Assembly (NCBI RefSeq): GCF_003206135.1
Contig: NZ_PZJT01000010.1
Span: 119,861-183,860, forward strand
Direction of reading: 5' to 3'
Length of the DNA: 64,000 bases
Source: Salinicola salarius
GTDB taxonomy: Bacteria > Pseudomonadota > Gammaproteobacteria > Pseudomonadales > Halomonadaceae
The translations under genes and the position numbers were made by a program. The stretch's first letter is position 1, and each line of letters starts with the position of its first letter. Under the pieces are notes generated by a model. It was not told where the DNA came from. It ran no database searches and was given only the letters and a program-made list of their open reading frames with translations. Positions 63,930 through 64,000 of the stretch are shown here, piece after piece.

Positions 63930-64000
63930 GAGTTGGAGTGATGCCACTGGCATCACCTACAGGAAGAGCGAGGTTGGCAACACTTCAACGAGACCAGGCC

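Larger units (their letters stand above)
54548..64000 (+). mobile_element. Left part of an SPI-7/PAGI-type integrative and conjugative element (incomplete)
   Basis: Immediately after the tRNA-Asn array come, all on one strand and mostly overlapping: ParA, DnaB-like helicase, small proteins, ParB, DUF2857, an STY4528-like protein and a TIGR03761-like protein. This order (soj end next to the intact tRNA) is that of SPI-7 and related ICEs, which carry their integrase at the far end. The window ends before topoisomerase, pilus, mating-pore or cargo genes. The right border, integrase and second attachment repeat are not visible. Confidence 0.88.

Overview
The window is high-GC DNA from a gammaproteobacterium, most likely a halophile of the Halomonadaceae (Halomonas/Salinicola-like). 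The pointers are a betIBA choline-to-glycine-betaine locus with a choline-binding protein, an Anr/FNR-type oxygen regulator with its sites, FadE, MdtABC, and an SPI-7/ICE-type backbone beside a tRNA-Asn array. The genus is an inference from gene content.

Layout. 1-6.7 kb: cell-envelope sugar transfer (two ArnT/PMT-like membrane glycosyltransferases, a GT2 polyprenyl-phosphate glycosyltransferase, a LAB_N membrane protein) around a QseBC/PmrAB-like two-component system. 7-22 kb: an oxygen-limitation and stress block. An [4Fe-4S] Anr/FNR regulator is followed by glucan phosphorylase, a Zn alcohol dehydrogenase, Hsp20, a Usp-HlyD-ABC-ABC operon, a P2-type cation ATPase and a second Usp. Five FNR-type boxes stand in front of these six transcription units, each about 30 bp from a plausible -10, as in class II activation. 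22-25.5 kb: an SOS-box-controlled radical SAM protein and a btuB receptor behind a cobalamin riboswitch. 25.8-33.9 kb: motAB, a glycerophosphodiesterase, a frameshifted remnant of an enolase-superfamily gene, a PoxB-like ThDP enzyme, an unknown protein, a quinone oxidoreductase and an RlpA-like lipoprotein. 34-44.5 kb: fadE and mdtABC. 44.8-50.1 kb: betIBA and choX with a clear BetI-type operator. 50.2-53.8 kb: tRNA-Met and a GntR-regulated YfcC-type transporter/ArgE-like deacylase operon.

54.1-64 kb: four tRNA-Asn genes, then the start of an integrative and conjugative element of the SPI-7/PAGI type (ParA, DnaB-like helicase, a coiled-coil peptide, a HicA-like protein, several unknown proteins, ParB, DUF2857, STY4528-like, TIGR03761). 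The element runs off the right edge, so integrase, conjugation genes and cargo are not visible. The STY4528-like gene contains four 17-bp dyads plus half-sites inside its coding sequence, followed by a relatively AT-rich stretch. This resembles the arrangement of the lambda origin inside gene O and is my best candidate for an undescribed replication or partition locus.

Most operons are tightly coupled by ATGA/GTGA overlaps, which decided many start codons below. Many long antisense reading frames are GC-rich shadows and are left out.
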